Positions 36,622-45,648 of a stretch of DNA of 51,910 bases are shown here, piece by piece (within the stretch, counting starts at the first letter, position 1; each line of letters begins with the position of its first letter). Position numbers and translations under genes: made by a program. This stretch comes from an uncultured Eubacteriales bacterium (lineage in GTDB: Bacteria; Bacillota; Clostridia; Christensenellales; Pumilibacteraceae), in the NCBI GenBank assembly GCA_902783025.1, contig CACZPH010000027.1:1-51910 (forward strand), read 5' to 3'. The notes under the pieces are model-generated. The model was not told where the DNA came from. It saw nothing but the letters and a program-made list of their open reading frames with translations, and searched no databases.

Positions 36622-36750
36622 CTAATCGTCCGACGTTCTTTTCGCCCTCTGTCCCATCCAAACGGTCCCGACGACAAGCGTCAGCATAACGACGACCATG
36701 CCGATGATAACGATCAGAATAGGATTGTTCTTTTTGCTTTGCGCGTTCAT
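36622..36750 (-). pseudogene. N-terminal piece of the histidine kinase ending at an amber codon
   Basis: ATG 36750 (ACGGAG upstream) starts 42 codons containing a full membrane helix (PILIVIIGMVVVMLTLVVG), then TAG at 36622-36624 in frame with the kinase. Reading TAG as Gln (from CAG) would join it to RTVSLLYLDELADRREQV, typical of a Cache-kinase N-terminus. The piece alone has no function that I know of. Confidence 0.7.
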
Positions 36751-36897
36751 AAGTTTTTCACTCCGTATTTTTCATAATAAAACCGAAATGCCGAGCGACT
36801 TTTCGTGCAAATATTCGCAGGCGTTGCCGCGACGACGTCCGATAAAACGCCAAACGGATTTATGACCGTCCCGTTTCGGTATGACGGAAAAACGATT

Positions 36898-37530
36898 TTA
36901 CGAGTTTTGTCCGGCGAGCATGGATTTGACTTTCATAAGGCGCGTGGTGGCGGCGCGTTCGTTTTCGTCGAGTTTGCTCTTGATATACGCTATCGTTTCC
37001 TCGTACTGGGGGATCATAACGTACTCGAGAGCGTTGACGCGGCGCTTGTTGCGCTCTATTTCGTCGCTGAGCATGGCGACGGCTTTCTCGATCTCGGCAA
37101 GACGGAGAAGAAGGCTGACTACGGCGGTTATTTTGCGCACCGAATAGTCCGCTTCGCTCGTAATGTCGGCAAAAGCGTACGGCAAGCCGCTCCGCCTCTC
37201 TTCCTTGACGGAGATATCGGGCACCACTACGCCCATTATGCTCTTGGTCTTGTAATCCGCCTCCACGCCTACCGCGGGCATCGAAAACGCCTTCTCGAGT
37301 TGCTCTTTGCCGGTAAGTCCGCTTGCCATCGAAAACTGCCTGAGCGCGCCGGAAAGTTCGCCTTCCACCAAATCGCGCAGGCGTTTATTTTCTTTGATAA
37401 GCACCGAAAACCGCCTTATCATCTCGTCGGACTTGTCCTTGAGAAGTTTGTGGCCGCGTTTTGCGGTGGACAGGCTCGCCTTAAGACGTTTGAGCTCCAT
37501 GCGAGTCGGATTGACGTTAAGTCTTGCCAT
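36898..37530 (-). CDS. ntpD: V/A-type ATPase subunit D
   Basis: A 210-residue central rotor-stalk subunit. Long helical hairpin typical of the D subunit, starting MARLNVNPTRMELKRLKASL, which couples ATP turnover to ring rotation. Ten bases after ntpB; last gene of the operon. SD GGAGC. Confidence 0.94.
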   Translation of the reverse strand: MARLNVNPTRMELKRLKASLSTAKRGHKLLKDKSDEMIRRFSVLIKENKRLRDLVEGELSGALRQFSMASGLTGKEQLEKAFSMPAVGVEADYKTKSIMGVVVPDISVKEERRSGLPYAFADITSEADYSVRKITAVVSLLLRLAEIEKAVAMLSDEIERNKRRVNALEYVMIPQYEETIAYIKSKLDENERAATTRLMKVKSMLAGQNS

Positions 37531-37540
37531 TTATTGCTCC

Positions 37541-38914
37541 TTAAATCTTCGGAAGATACTTGTCGATATACTTTTCTTTGATACGCTTGAGTTCGCTCCT
37601 GGGAAGGATAGCGAGCAGTTTCCAGCCGATGTCGAGCGTCTCTTCGATGCTTCGGTTGGTCGTAAAACCCTGCGAAACGTAATGCTTCTCGAATTCTTCG
37701 GCAAACTTCGCGTAAAGTTTATCCGTCTCGGTAAGCGCGCTGTCGCCCAGAATAGCCGAGAGTTCCTTACACTCCTTGCCCCTTGCGTACGCCGCGAAAA
37801 GCTGGTTCATCGTGTCGGCGTGATCTTCGCGGGTTTTTCCGTCGCCGATACCCTTATCCTTAAGTCGCGAAAGCGACGGCAAAACGTCGACGGGCGGGTT
37901 TACGCCTTTCTTGTACAGTTCGCGCGAAAGAATTATCTGACCTTCGGTAATATACCCGGTAAGGTCGGGAATGGGGTGCGTTTTGTCGTCTTCGGGCATG
38001 GTAAGGATCGGGATCTGCGTGATTGAGCCTTCCTTGCCCTTTATCCTTCCCGCACGCTCGTAAAGAGTCGCAAGGTCGGTATACAGGTATCCGGGATAGC
38101 CGCGCCGTCCGGGCACTTCCTTACGCGCCGCCGAAACTTCTCTGAGCGCCTCGGCGTAGTTGGTAATATCCGTCATAATGACGAGTACGTGCATTCCGCA
38201 GTCGAAGGCGAGATATTCCGCGCAGGTAAGCGCCATACGCGGCGTCGCTATACGCTCGATCGCCGGATCGGAAGCAAGATTGGTAAACAATACCGTCCTT
38301 TCGATCGCTCCCGTGCGGCGAAAGTCTTCGATAAAGAACTCGGCTTCTTCGAACGTTATGCCTATCGCGGCGAAAACTACCGCGAATTTGCTGTCGGAAT
38401 TACGCACCTTGGCTTGTCTCGCTATCTGCGCGGCAAACTCGGCGTGCGGCAAACCCGACATCGAGAAAACGGGGAGTTTCTGACCGCGCACGAGCGTGTT
38501 CAGTCCGTCGATAGCCGAAACGCCCGTCTGAATGAATTCGTTGGGATAGTTGCGGGCGGCGGGGTTGATGGGCGAGCCGTTGATGTCGAGTTTTTTGTCC
38601 GCGATTATCGGCGCGCCGCCGTCGCGGGGATTGCCCATACCGTCGAAGACCCTGCCCAGCATATCCGCCGAAACGGACAACGACAGGCTTCTGCCCAAAA
38701 ATCTCGCCTTGGCGGTCGAAATTTTGAGTCCCTGAGTGTTTTCGAATAACTGAACGACGGCTTTGTCGTCCTTGACTTCGAGGACTTTGCCGCGGCGAAC
38801 TTCGCCGTTTTCCTGCACTACTTCGACGAGTTCGTCGTACTTGACTCCCTCGACGCCTTCAACGAGCATAAGAGGCCCCACGACCTCTCTTATCGTCTTG
38901 TATTCCTTAAACAT
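37541..38914 (-). CDS. ntpB: V/A-type ATPase subunit B
   Basis: A 457-residue non-catalytic nucleotide-site subunit. It lacks the P-loop, as expected, and has the paralogous ring fold ([36 protein letters not shown]). The start is ATG 38914 (GGAGGG upstream), overlapping the ntpA end by eight bases. Confidence 0.96.
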   Translation of the reverse strand: MFKEYKTIREVVGPLMLVEGVEGVKYDELVEVVQENGEVRRGKVLEVKDDKAVVQLFENTQGLKISTAKARFLGRSLSLSVSADMLGRVFDGMGNPRDGGAPIIADKKLDINGSPINPAARNYPNEFIQTGVSAIDGLNTLVRGQKLPVFSMSGLPHAEFAAQIARQAKVRNSDSKFAVVFAAIGITFEEAEFFIEDFRRTGAIERTVLFTNLASDPAIERIATPRMALTCAEYLAFDCGMHVLVIMTDITNYAEALREVSAARKEVPGRRGYPGYLYTDLATLYERAGRIKGKEGSITQIPILTMPEDDKTHPIPDLTGYITEGQIILSRELYKKGVNPPVDVLPSLSRLKDKGIGDGKTREDHADTMNQLFAAYARGKECKELSAILGDSALTETDKLYAKFAEEFEKHYVSQGFTTNRSIEETLDIGWKLLAILPRSELKRIKEKYIDKYLPKI

Positions 38915-40670
38915 TGTCGCCCTCCTTCTCAAGCGCGCCTATTTCGCGTTCGAGTTCGGCGCGGATCTCGTCGAGCGCGGCGATATCTTTCTCTTCGATA
39001 TACTTCGCTCTGCCTATTTTTTCTTTAGCCGGGCACGCGAGAATGTCGTTAAGCTCCGCGTAAGCCGCTACCGCGCGCTGTCCGCAGTCGTAAAAAGTCT
39101 TGATAAGCCGCAGCATTTTGCATTGCTTCTCCAAGGACGAATACGTGTCGACTTCGTGGAACGCGTTTTGATGCAAATAGTCCTCGCGGATCATCTTTGC
39201 CGTTTCCATAGTCATACGATCCTTGTACGAGAGAGCGTCCATACCCACCAGGCGCACGATTTCGTCAAGCCGCGCTTCTTCCTGCAGAATATTCATGATA
39301 AAACCGCGAAGCTCCATAAAGTCTTCGCCTACGTTGTCGTCGTACCACTCTTTCATGCGGTCGGCGTACAGCGAATAACTGATAAGCCAGTCGATAGCCG
39401 GGAAATGTCTGCGATAAGCGAGCTGCGCCGACAATCCCCAGAATACCTTGACGATACGAAGAGTCGCCTGCGAAACGGGTTCGCTGAGGTCGCCGCCGGG
39501 CGGAGAAACCGCGCCGATAGCCGATACCGCGCCGATCTTGTCTTCGCTTCCGAGGACTTTGACGATACCCGCGCGCTCGTAAAATTCCGCAAGACGAGAA
39601 GCGAGATACGCGGGATAACCCTCGTCGCCGGGCATTTCTTCGAGTCTGCCGCTCATTTCGCGAAGAGCCTCCGCCCAACGCGATGTCGAGTCCGCCATAA
39701 TAGCGACCGAATAGCCCATATCACGGAAGTATTCCGCTATCGTGATACCCGTGTAAATAGAAGCTTCGCGCGCCGCTACCGGCATATCCGAAGTGTTGGC
39801 GATAAGCACGGTGCGCTTCATGAGCGATTCGCCCGTGTGCGGATCGATAAGTTCGGGAAATTCGTTGAGAACGTCGGTCATTTCGTTGCCGCGTTCGCCG
39901 CAGCCTACGTAAACGACGATCTGCGCGTCCGCCCACTTGGCGAGCTGGTGCTGAACGACCGTTTTGCCGCTTCCGAAAGGTCCGGGAACGGCCGCCACGC
40001 CGCCCTTGGCTATCGGGAAAAGCGTGTCTATTACGCGCTGACCGGTAACCATAGGCATGGACGGAGTCATTTTTTCCTTGTACGGGCGCGCTTTGCGGAC
40101 CGGCCAGCGCTGAAGCATGCATACGTTCGTCTTCTTGTCGCCGTCGCGAATGACCGCCACCGTTTCGGTAACGTTGAATTCGCCCGCTTTTATTTCTTCG
40201 ACTACGCCCTTAACGCCGTAAGGCACCATAATTTTGTGGCTTACTATCGACGTTTCGGCAACCGCGCCTATCACGTCGCCCGCCGTAAGAAAATCGCCTT
40301 TTTTAACCGTCGGCTCGAACTTCCATTTCTTTTCGTGGTCGATATTGTCTATGTGCATTCCGCGCTCGATACGCTCGCCGTAAGAGGCGACGAGTTTGTC
40401 GAGCGGACGCTGAATACCGTCGAAAATTCCTTCGATAAGTCCCGGTCCGAGCTCGACCGAAAGCGGCATACCGGTACTTTCTACCGCGTCGCCTACGCCG
40501 AGTCCCGAAGTCTCTTCGTAAACCTGCACGGAAGCTCTGTCGCCGCGCAGTTCGATAACTTCGCCGATAAGTTGTTTTTCGCCTACCTTGACTACGTCGT
40601 AAACCTTGACGTCCGCCATATTTTCGGCTACGATAAGCGGTCCGGAAACCTTGATGATTCTGCCTGCCAT
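38907..40670 (-). CDS. ntpA: V/A-type ATPase catalytic subunit A
   Basis: A 587-residue catalytic subunit. P-loop [11 protein letters not shown], then GERGNEM and [17 protein letters not shown], all characteristic; the non-homologous region in the N-terminal part is present. It hydrolyses or makes ATP at the ring interfaces. The start directly follows the ntpG stop (TAAATG arrangement). Confidence 0.97.
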   Translation of the reverse strand: MAGRIIKVSGPLIVAENMADVKVYDVVKVGEKQLIGEVIELRGDRASVQVYEETSGLGVGDAVESTGMPLSVELGPGLIEGIFDGIQRPLDKLVASYGERIERGMHIDNIDHEKKWKFEPTVKKGDFLTAGDVIGAVAETSIVSHKIMVPYGVKGVVEEIKAGEFNVTETVAVIRDGDKKTNVCMLQRWPVRKARPYKEKMTPSMPMVTGQRVIDTLFPIAKGGVAAVPGPFGSGKTVVQHQLAKWADAQIVVYVGCGERGNEMTDVLNEFPELIDPHTGESLMKRTVLIANTSDMPVAAREASIYTGITIAEYFRDMGYSVAIMADSTSRWAEALREMSGRLEEMPGDEGYPAYLASRLAEFYERAGIVKVLGSEDKIGAVSAIGAVSPPGGDLSEPVSQATLRIVKVFWGLSAQLAYRRHFPAIDWLISYSLYADRMKEWYDDNVGEDFMELRGFIMNILQEEARLDEIVRLVGMDALSYKDRMTMETAKMIREDYLHQNAFHEVDTYSSLEKQCKMLRLIKTFYDCGQRAVAAYAELNDILACPAKEKIGRAKYIEEKDIAALDEIRAELEREIGALEKEGDNV

Positions 40671-40997
40671 TTACTTTTCCTCTCTGTTAAATAAGATGTC
40701 CACCCCGAGCGCCCGTTCCATTTCTTCGCGCATTTTGTCGCGCGCGTAAGAACTTGCGCCGTTTTCGGACGGAACGGGAACGACTATCGGGTACGCCTGC
40801 TCGTTGAATCTCTTGATAAGATCGTCGAGCGGCCGCGCGAGATCGTCCGTAATGAATATTATTTTGTAATTCCGCGCAAGCCTTCGCAGCAGCGTCCTGG
40901 CGTCCTTTTCGTCCACGGCGGTAAACGCGTCCACGCCGCCCGCCTTGAAAGCAAGTACGCTCTCGCCGTTGCCTATGATAGCGGTTTTACCCTCCAT
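40671..40997 (-). CDS. ntpG: V/A-type ATPase subunit F
   Basis: A 108-residue Rossmann-like subunit that binds the stalk next to D (MEGKTAIIGNGESVLAFKAG). Overlaps the end of ntpC by eleven bases. Confidence 0.92.
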   Translation of the reverse strand: MEGKTAIIGNGESVLAFKAGGVDAFTAVDEKDARTLLRRLARNYKIIFITDDLARPLDDLIKRFNEQAYPIVVPVPSENGASSYARDKMREEMERALGVDILFNREEK

Positions 40998-41961
40998 AGC
41001 CCTCTCTCAACCTCTCTTTTATTTCGTCTTTGTTTACGCGGCTTACAAGCCCCGCGAGTATGATGCGGACGTTTTTGATCTCGTTTTCCTTGTACGCCTT
41101 GTAAAGCAGTATCGGCAAAACGCCCTCCGTCTCGTACCTGCGCTCCTTGAGTTTGCGCAAAAAGTACCCGTCGCATTCCCGCTCCAAAAACACGAGCGGT
41201 TTGCCTTCTTCCTTTGCCTTGAGCCCGCTCTCGACCGCTTTCGAAAAATCGGTAAAAGCAAATGCCTGCGTCGCGTTAGCCGTATCGCGAGAAGCCAGAA
41301 ATCCGAGTTGTCTTACGGTTATTTTACCGCCCTGTATATAAGATCTCGCCGCCTGCTCTTCGTCAAAAGCCCTGAGCGCCGTCGCAACGTTGATACCGTC
41401 TATTTCGTGTCTTACGGCGTCTTTGTACGCGCCGCGCGGCACCAAAGCGAGCATATACGCGTAATACGCGCGCAAAAATATCAGACTGACCGCGCCGCCC
41501 GCCGCCGCGCCCGCTTCGAGCGCGATGACCGCCCGCTTCATAGGCTCCGACAAGTAATGCGGTACGCCCTTGAAGTCTTCGTCAATAGCGATTTTGAGCG
41601 CCGCGACGGATATTTCGCCTTGCGGCAAAAACATCTTCTCGTTGCCGTAACCATAGTGAAGTCTTACCGCGCATTCCGCGTTGTGAAAATCGTTGCGCGC
41701 GAAAAAACACCGCCTGAGTTTTCCCGACGGAGAATAATCGCGCAGCAGCTCGGTAAGCGCGTAAGTTTCCGCCGCGAGCAGTTTTTCGTACTCCGTCGCC
41801 CTTTCGGTCTCCGCTCCTTTGCCGAATCCGTACTCCCGCAAAGCGGTCAGCGCTTCGTCGGCGCTCTCGCATTCGATGAGCCGCGCGAGCTTGTCGGGCG
41901 TAATAAGCGCGCCTTCGCGGGACTTGATTATTCCGTTGATAAAGTTTACGTCCTTATTCAT
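40987..41961 (-). CDS. ntpC: V/A-type ATPase subunit C
   Basis: A 324-residue funnel-shaped subunit that seats the rotor on the K ring (VNFINGIIKSREGALITPDK, YIQGGKITVRQLGFLASRDT). The start at ATG 41961 lies five bases beyond the ntpE stop. Confidence 0.9.
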   Translation of the reverse strand: MNKDVNFINGIIKSREGALITPDKLARLIECESADEALTALREYGFGKGAETERATEYEKLLAAETYALTELLRDYSPSGKLRRCFFARNDFHNAECAVRLHYGYGNEKMFLPQGEISVAALKIAIDEDFKGVPHYLSEPMKRAVIALEAGAAAGGAVSLIFLRAYYAYMLALVPRGAYKDAVRHEIDGINVATALRAFDEEQAARSYIQGGKITVRQLGFLASRDTANATQAFAFTDFSKAVESGLKAKEEGKPLVFLERECDGYFLRKLKERRYETEGVLPILLYKAYKENEIKNVRIILAGLVSRVNKDEIKERLREGYGG

Positions 41962-41965
41962 ACAC

Positions 41966-42544
41966 TCAACCAAACAACTTTTTTGCGATTTCGTTCTCGT
42001 CGCCGTCTTTGAGCGAAGAAAGCAAAGAGTCGAAAGAAAGATCCTTGTCGAATTTGTCGTTGCGGATAATAAGACCGCCGCTTATTTCAGCGGTCTTTTC
42101 TACCTTGAGCGCTTTTTCTTTAACTACTTTAAGCGACCTGACCTGCTCCGCCGAAACGGGCGCTTTGAGCGAAACGTCAACCGTTTCGCCTTTTTCGGCG
42201 TATTTGAGAAGAAGTTTTTCGATAAGCGAAAGATAATCTTTTTCTTTGAGCGCCGCGAGTTTTTCGCCCGTACGGACGTAAACGGATTCTATCGCCGCTT
42301 TTTTGCGCGATAACGCTATTTTGCGCGACTCGACCTGCGCGAGCGTCGTCCTTCTCGAAACGATCTCCTCCGCCTCTTTGCGGGCGCGCTCGGAAGACAA
42401 ACGGATCAGTTCGTCCGCTTCCTTTTTCGCTTCGGCGAGTTTTGCCTCGGCGGAAGTTTGCGCCGCGCTTACCGCCCGTTCCGCTTCGAGCTTTGCGTCG
42501 GAAAGGATCCTTTCGGGAACGGTCATTTTTCCGTCCTGTGCCAT
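41966..42544 (-). CDS. ntpE: V/A-type ATPase subunit E
   Basis: A 192-residue peripheral-stalk subunit: a long charged coiled coil (residues 10-100), then a globular end that contacts the B subunit. AAGGAG upstream; eleven bases after ntpK. Confidence 0.9.
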   Translation of the reverse strand: MAQDGKMTVPERILSDAKLEAERAVSAAQTSAEAKLAEAKKEADELIRLSSERARKEAEEIVSRRTTLAQVESRKIALSRKKAAIESVYVRTGEKLAALKEKDYLSLIEKLLLKYAEKGETVDVSLKAPVSAEQVRSLKVVKEKALKVEKTAEISGGLIIRNDKFDKDLSFDSLLSSLKDGDENEIAKKLFG

Positions 42545-42554
42545 TACTTTCTCC

Positions 42555-42992
42555 TTACAGCATTATGCCGAGTACGAGCGCGAGAATAGCGTAGAACTCG
42601 ATCATCGCCGGGAAAAGAATATATCTGCCGCTGCCCGCGTCGTTTTTGCCTACCGCGTAAATGCACGACGCCGCCGCTTTGCCCTGGAAAATCGCCGAGA
42701 GCATACCGGTAACGCCGAGCGCGAGCGCCGAAGCGAACACTATCCAGCCGAGGTTCCCCGCCGCGCCCGCTTCGGGTACGGTGCCGAGCTTGATTACGGA
42801 ATATACGAATCCGTAAATACCCTGCGTCGCGGGAAGAAGCGCCAAAACGAGCACTTTCGAAAATTTCTTGCTGTCCTCGCTGAGTACGCCCGCCGCCGCC
42901 GAGCCCGCCTTATAAAGGCCGAAAGCCGAGCCTGCGCCGCAAAGGATAAGACACAAAGCAAGTCCCAAAATTGCAATTCCTCTACCGTCCAT
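42555..42992 (-). CDS. ntpK: V/A-type ATPase proteolipid K (c-ring) subunit, sodium-type residues
   Basis: A 145-residue protein of four membrane helices that forms the ion-carrying ring. The second helix holds LPATQGIYGF (Thr56, Gln57), the third FQGKAAASC (Gln103), and the fourth MIEFYAIL with the ion-binding Glu132. These equal the Thr, Gln, Gln and Glu that bind Na+ in E. hirae NtpK, so a sodium pump is predicted. GGAGGAATTTAACA precedes ATG 42992. Confidence 0.93.
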   Translation of the reverse strand: MDGRGIAILGLALCLILCGAGSAFGLYKAGSAAAGVLSEDSKKFSKVLVLALLPATQGIYGFVYSVIKLGTVPEAGAAGNLGWIVFASALALGVTGMLSAIFQGKAAASCIYAVGKNDAGSGRYILFPAMIEFYAILALVLGIML

Positions 42993-43057
42993 TGTTAAAT
43001 TCCTCCGAATTTGATTATTATTTTTATCGTTTTCGCCGTAAGGCGCAAAACCCTGTC

Positions 43058-45079
43058 TTACGCGCGCTTTTCGCGCTTAGCCATATCCTTAGGCGCGAAA
43101 TACGCGTGTTTTGCCGAAGAGCCGAGCGGCGTAAACAGTTCGCCGTCGCCCTCGTAAAACTTGCCGAAAAACTCTACGTACTGAAGTCGCGAGTCGTGAA
43201 TAAACGCGCCGAGCAGTCCTATCGCTATATTGAACACGTTGCCGACGACTATTATGACCACGCCGGCGACTATGCCGAAAGGTCCGAGCGGGAAAAGCAT
43301 CCCCACCGCTATCGTTTGCGAAAATATCGACGCTATCTGCGCGCCCGAAAGCATCAAGCCGTAAAGCCGCGCGTACGAAAGTATATCCGAAGCGAGATTT
43401 ATCAGCCCGTAAGCGGAAGTAAAGACGTTGAGAACTTTCTTCGCGCCTTTTTCGCCGACTCCCGCCGTAAGCACGCCGACGCCTATCGCGGCAAGCGTGA
43501 TTATACCGGCTATAAGAGTAAGATCAGACAGGTTTTCGGCTATTCCGAAGACCGTAAACACGAGCCCGACAAGCCCTATCGCCCACATAAGACCGCCGCA
43601 GATACCTTCGAGGACTTTGCCTCTGCCAAACAACTGGATAGCCTTGAGAAGATACGCAGTCGCTATATGCACGCAACCGAGCGCCATGCACCACATAAGT
43701 ATCGCGGGAACGTTGATGCCCGCTATGTTGGCGGGGGCGAGTATAGAGTCGATATGCTCAAGATAAAATTCGTTGTACGCGCTGCCCGCAAAGAGGCGAA
43801 TCAGCGCAAAACCGAACCAGCTGTCGAAAAACACGCCGAATATAAAGGCGAATATCCCCGAATAAGCGAAGGTTTTGACCATGCGTTTGATGGCGGAGCC
43901 AGGCTTTTGGCGCGAGGCGAACCACAAACCTATCAGCAACATGAGTATTCCGTACACCGCGTCCGCCATGATAAATCCCATAAACAGCGAGAAGAAAAAG
44001 CCCATTACCGCGTTGGGATCGAGAGCGCCGTACGACGGCGGAGAATACATGTTGGTAACCACTTCGAAATTGCCGGCTACGGGGCGGTTTTTCATATACG
44101 TGGGCGCGAAATCGCCGCGCGGAACAGGTTCGAAAACGACGTATAACGCGCTTGCTGCGCTACTCGCGGCAGACTTTACCTCGTCGGTTTTTTCCGTCGG
44201 CACGTACGCTTCTATTACGACGGTGCGCGCCGTCTTCTTGAATTCTTTTTCCGCGGAGGCTTTCTCGACGCAGAAATTAAGATAATCCGCGTAAAGTTTG
44301 AGAAGGCGCGTTTTGGCTCCCAGAGAGGCGAGGCGCACGTCTTCCTTGTTCTCTTCTTCCGCCAGTCTCTTCTCTTCCCTTTCTATCTCGGCAAGTTTGG
44401 TCGCCGCGGTATCGTCGGAGAAAAACGGACATTTATTAAATCCGGCTTCGACTAGAGCCGTCTCCGTCGCGGCGGCCTGCGAAACGTGATAAACCACGCA
44501 AACGACCGCAAGTTGTCCGCTCCTGCCCTTTATCTCCGCTTCCGCGCCGATCTCCGCCGCTTTGGCTGTCAGCGCGTCCGCCTTGTTGGAGTCGACGGTG
44601 CCGAGCCTTACGCACGAATGAGCCGTGGAAGCATACGCCGAAAACGGCATCGTCAGGCACGAATAAATCGAATATAACTTTTTGTTCTGTCCTATCGTAA
44701 GAGAAAGCGCGCGTATTTCGGCGCGGCGTCTTTCCGAGTTTTCCGCCGCCTCAACTACGGCAAGCGCCTCGTTTTCTTTCTCCGCTACGGCGAAAAATTC
44801 GTCGTCGTTCGTCTCGAACCCGTCGCCCGCGATCTCTTCGGGGCGGTCTTTCTTATCCAATCTTTCCCGTGCGCCCGCAATATGATCGATCGCTTTTTCT
44901 ATTCTGTCGATCTTCGCTTCCGTCTCCGTGACGTCGTCGGGGAAAACTTTCTGCGTAAACGCGAAATTCCTCGCCGATCTGATCTGAACGGCCTGCGTGC
45001 GTTTGAGCGAATCGAGAACGGCGCTCTTATCGCGCTTGAGGGCGACGAGCGTCATTACCGACATCTCAGCAATCGCCAT
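43058..45079 (-). CDS. ntpI: V/A-type ATPase subunit I (a subunit)
   Basis: A 673-residue stator subunit. The N-terminal 330 residues form the cytoplasmic arm with coiled coils, and the rest holds about eight membrane helices with the half-channels, including the arginine-bearing region near SYARLYGLMLSGAQIA. GGGAGG upstream; overlaps ntpF by fourteen bases. Confidence 0.93.
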   Translation of the reverse strand: MAIAEMSVMTLVALKRDKSAVLDSLKRTQAVQIRSARNFAFTQKVFPDDVTETEAKIDRIEKAIDHIAGARERLDKKDRPEEIAGDGFETNDDEFFAVAEKENEALAVVEAAENSERRRAEIRALSLTIGQNKKLYSIYSCLTMPFSAYASTAHSCVRLGTVDSNKADALTAKAAEIGAEAEIKGRSGQLAVVCVVYHVSQAAATETALVEAGFNKCPFFSDDTAATKLAEIEREEKRLAEEENKEDVRLASLGAKTRLLKLYADYLNFCVEKASAEKEFKKTARTVVIEAYVPTEKTDEVKSAASSAASALYVVFEPVPRGDFAPTYMKNRPVAGNFEVVTNMYSPPSYGALDPNAVMGFFFSLFMGFIMADAVYGILMLLIGLWFASRQKPGSAIKRMVKTFAYSGIFAFIFGVFFDSWFGFALIRLFAGSAYNEFYLEHIDSILAPANIAGINVPAILMWCMALGCVHIATAYLLKAIQLFGRGKVLEGICGGLMWAIGLVGLVFTVFGIAENLSDLTLIAGIITLAAIGVGVLTAGVGEKGAKKVLNVFTSAYGLINLASDILSYARLYGLMLSGAQIASIFSQTIAVGMLFPLGPFGIVAGVVIIVVGNVFNIAIGLLGAFIHDSRLQYVEFFGKFYEGDGELFTPLGSSAKHAYFAPKDMAKREKRA

Positions 45080-45386
45080 TTAATACCCTCCCGACTAATT
45101 CGTCCGACAATTCTTCTATACGCTCTTTCGTCTTGTCCGAATCCCGATCCGCCTCTTCTTCCGCGAGTTTTAACGCCGCGGCGAATTCTTCGTCCGCGCG
45201 TCCGGCGGCTTCGGCAAGAGTTTCTTTACGCGCTCTTTTCGCCTCCGCTTTCGCGGCGGAAACTACGGCGAACGCCTGTGCGTCGGCTTCCGTCTTTATT
45301 TTTACGGCTTGCTCGTCGGCCCGCAAGCGGATATTCTCCGCTTCCTTTTCCGCCTGAGCTATTTCTTTGAGCACGTCTTCTATCAT
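45066..45386 (-). CDS. ntpF: V/A-type ATPase peripheral-stalk subunit G/H
   Basis: A 106-residue right-handed coiled coil rich in Ala, Glu and Lys (AEKEAENIRLRADEQAVKIK) that pairs with subunit E. First gene of the operon, with GGAGG before ATG 45386. Confidence 0.88.
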   Translation of the reverse strand: MIEDVLKEIAQAEKEAENIRLRADEQAVKIKTEADAQAFAVVSAAKAEAKRARKETLAEAAGRADEEFAAALKLAEEEADRDSDKTKERIEELSDELVGRVLNGDC

Positions 45387-45420
45387 GGCTACCTCCTCGT
45401 CCGCTCTCGTTGAATCGGGT

Positions 45421-45470
45421 CTTAAAAAAAATCCGTCACAAACGACACATTCCCCGTTGTGCGACAGACT
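45421..45470 (-). promoter_or_regulatory. Possible attenuator in the V-ATPase operon leader
   Basis: In the minus-strand leader GTCGCACAAC and GTTTGTGAC can pair over about eight positions with a mismatch, and eight T residues follow (45424-45431), about 38 bases before the first start codon. The shape is that of a terminator inside the leader; strength uncertain. Confidence 0.4.
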
Positions 45471-45497
45471 CCTCCAAACGAACGATTATTCGAGTAT

Positions 45498-45526
45498 ATT
45501 ATAATATCTTTCTTTCTATTTGTCAA
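45498..45526 (-). promoter_or_regulatory. Consensus promoter of the V-ATPase operon
   Basis: TTGACA (45521-45526), 17 bases, TATAAT (45498-45503), minus strand, both hexamers perfect. Confidence 0.9.
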
Positions 45527-45603
45527 CCGCAAAAACGAAATAGTCGGATCCGGGTAATTTTTTTGACCCGTCAAAATCGGACTGACTTGCCGAAAAACGA
45601 CGA

Positions 45604-45641
45604 ATCGAGCCGGGCGGTTCGGTGTTTCCGCCCGGCTCGAT
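45604..45641 (-). terminator. Terminator of the GH106-like gene
   Basis: A perfect 14-bp stem ATCGAGCCGGGCGG/CCGCCCGGCTCGAT directly downstream of the gene, followed by TTCGTCGTTTTT on the minus strand. Confidence 0.8.
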
Positions 45642-45648
45642 CCGAACT

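Noticed and set aside
38763..40694. 643-codon plus-strand frame opposite ntpA
   Set aside because: Artefact of strong codon bias in ntpA, which has all catalytic motifs and operon context.
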